DNA of 6,676 nt from Planctomycetota bacterium. Lineage in GTDB: Bacteria > Planctomycetota > Phycisphaerae > Sedimentisphaerales > Anaerohalosphaeraceae. The position numbers and the translations under genes are program-made. Position 1 is the first letter of the stretch; each line of letters begins with the position of its first letter. Shown one piece after another: positions 5,901-6,676 of the stretch. The notes beneath the pieces are model-generated. The model did not search any database. It had not been told where the DNA came from and saw nothing but the letters and a program-made list of their open reading frames with translations. Location: NCBI GenBank assembly GCA_021160785.1, contig JAGHBX010000260.1, positions 1-6,676 on the forward strand. Reading direction: 5' to 3'.

Positions 5901-6676
5901 ATGACAGGTCAACTGGAGATTGCACGGTCCGGGAAGATAAGTGACGCCGTCCGATGCGTTGCCCAGCAGGAAGGCATCGACGCCGAAGTCCTCCGCGCCG
6001 AATTAGCCGCCGGCAGACTCGTGATACCGGCAAACACGGTGCATCTGGCGGGCAACCTCGTGCCAGCGGCCGTCGGGCGGGCGGTATCGGTCAAGATAAA
6101 CGCCAATATCGGCGCCAGCAATGTCCGCTCGTCCCTCGACGAGGAGATCGCCAAGATGCAACTGGCGATTGAGTTGGGTGCCGACGCCATCATGGACCTC
6201 TCGACCGGAGACGACCTGCCTGAAATACGCCGGCAACTGCTTAGCCATTGTACGGTTCCCTTCGGAACGGTCCCGATCTATGAAGTGATTGTCGACCGCG
6301 ATGTCGAGGACATCGATTACGATACCATCCTGAACGTGCTCGAAAAGCAGGCAAAGCAGGGTGTGGACTTCTTCACCCTTCATGCCGGTGTGCTGCGCGA
6401 GCACCTCGAGTTGACGGCAAATCGCGTCTGCGGCATTGTCAGCAAGGGCGGCGCGCTGCTGGCAAAGTGGATGATGCACCACAACAAGCAAAACCCGATG
6501 TACGACATATTCGACGACATGTGCGATATCATGCGTCAATATGATGTGTGCTTCTCGTTGGGCGACGGCCTTCGCCCCGGCTGCATCGCCGACGCCACCG
6601 ACGCCGCCCAGATCGCAGAGCTTCGCACCATCGGCGAGTTGACCCAGCGGGCGTGGGAAAAGGGTTGCCAGGTCAT
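5901..6676 (+). CDS. thiC: Phosphomethylpyrimidine synthase ThiC, N-terminal part
   Basis: ThiC is a radical-SAM enzyme that rearranges aminoimidazole ribotide into hydroxymethylpyrimidine phosphate, the pyrimidine half of thiamine. The frame opens at ATG 5901 behind GGGAG and stays open for 258 full codons to the window edge, so the gene is partial. Motifs: I-N-A-N-I-G at 66-71, followed by S-N-V-R-S-S-L-D-E-E; M-D-L-S-T-G at 98-103; G-T-V-P-I-Y at 122-127; D-F-F-T-L-H-A-G-V at 156-164; S-K-G-G at 181-184; S-L-G-D-G-L-R-P-G at 219-227; I-A-D-A-T-D-A-A-Q at 229-237. The start lacks the long N-terminal domain of enterobacterial ThiC, so this is the short form (usually about 430 residues). The zinc histidines and the C-terminal iron-sulfur cysteine motif would lie beyond the edge. 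Position 182 is Lys where the well-known ThiC proteins have Arg (SRGG). Confidence 0.96.
   Translation, partial: MTGQLEIARSGKISDAVRCVAQQEGIDAEVLRAELAAGRLVIPANTVHLAGNLVPAAVGRAVSVKINANIGASNVRSSLDEEIAKMQLAIELGADAIMDLSTGDDLPEIRRQLLSHCTVPFGTVPIYEVIVDRDVEDIDYDTILNVLEKQAKQGVDFFTLHAGVLREHLELTANRVCGIVSKGGALLAKWMMHHNKQNPMYDIFDDMCDIMRQYDVCFSLGDGLRPGCIADATDAAQIAELRTIGELTQRAWEKGCQV

Noticed and set aside
6003..6539. Minus-strand open frame of 178 residues at the right end
   Set aside because: It is antisense to the clear ThiC motifs, which establish the + strand frame as coding.

Overview
The window reads as an ordinary chromosomal segment of a moderate-GC bacterium, with all genes on the + strand and each transcribed from its own promoter. 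It holds the 3' end of a secreted-carbohydrate-type hydrolase gene, a complete class II (adenosylcobalamin-dependent) ribonucleotide reductase gene (nrdJ), a complete Tat-exported sulfatase gene, and the 5' part of thiC, which runs off the right edge. The mix of a polysaccharide-type hydrolase, a Tat-exported sulfatase, a B12-dependent reductase and a short-form ThiC would fit a polysaccharide-degrading, probably anaerobic member of the Planctomycetota/PVC group (for example Phycisphaerae-like). That placement is inference from gene style; no rRNA or other marker is present.

Layout. Bases 1-468: C-terminal ~155 residues of a glycoside-hydrolase-like protein. Bases 469-757: regulatory gap ending in two NrdR-box-like palindromes that overlap a putative promoter, followed by a strong ribosome binding site. 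Bases 758-3808: nrdJ, with all active-site residues visible. Bases 3809-4321: a 513-base gap without a convincing gene, AT-rich in its first half, with small inverted repeats, a possible -10 element, short SD-preceded mini-ORFs and a good promoter for the next gene. Bases 4322-5761: sulfatase with twin-arginine signal and C-S-P-T-R formylglycine motif. Bases 5762-5900: a strong promoter whose -35/-10 spacer is filled by a perfect GC-rich palindrome, then a ~75-base leader. Bases 5901-6676: thiC, first 258 codons, open at the window edge.

How the genes relate. nrdJ makes deoxyribonucleotides in the cytoplasm with a B12 radical and thiC makes the thiamine pyrimidine precursor with a radical-SAM mechanism; both are housekeeping. 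The hydrolase fragment and the sulfatase belong to extracellular or periplasmic breakdown of (possibly sulfated) polysaccharides, but they are separated by nrdJ and need not act together. I see no defence system, mobile element, CRISPR array or RNA gene. The most informative non-coding signals are the tandem NrdR boxes before nrdJ, the palindromic thiC promoter that lacks a recognisable TPP riboswitch, and an SD-preceded leader ORF overlapping the sulfatase start.
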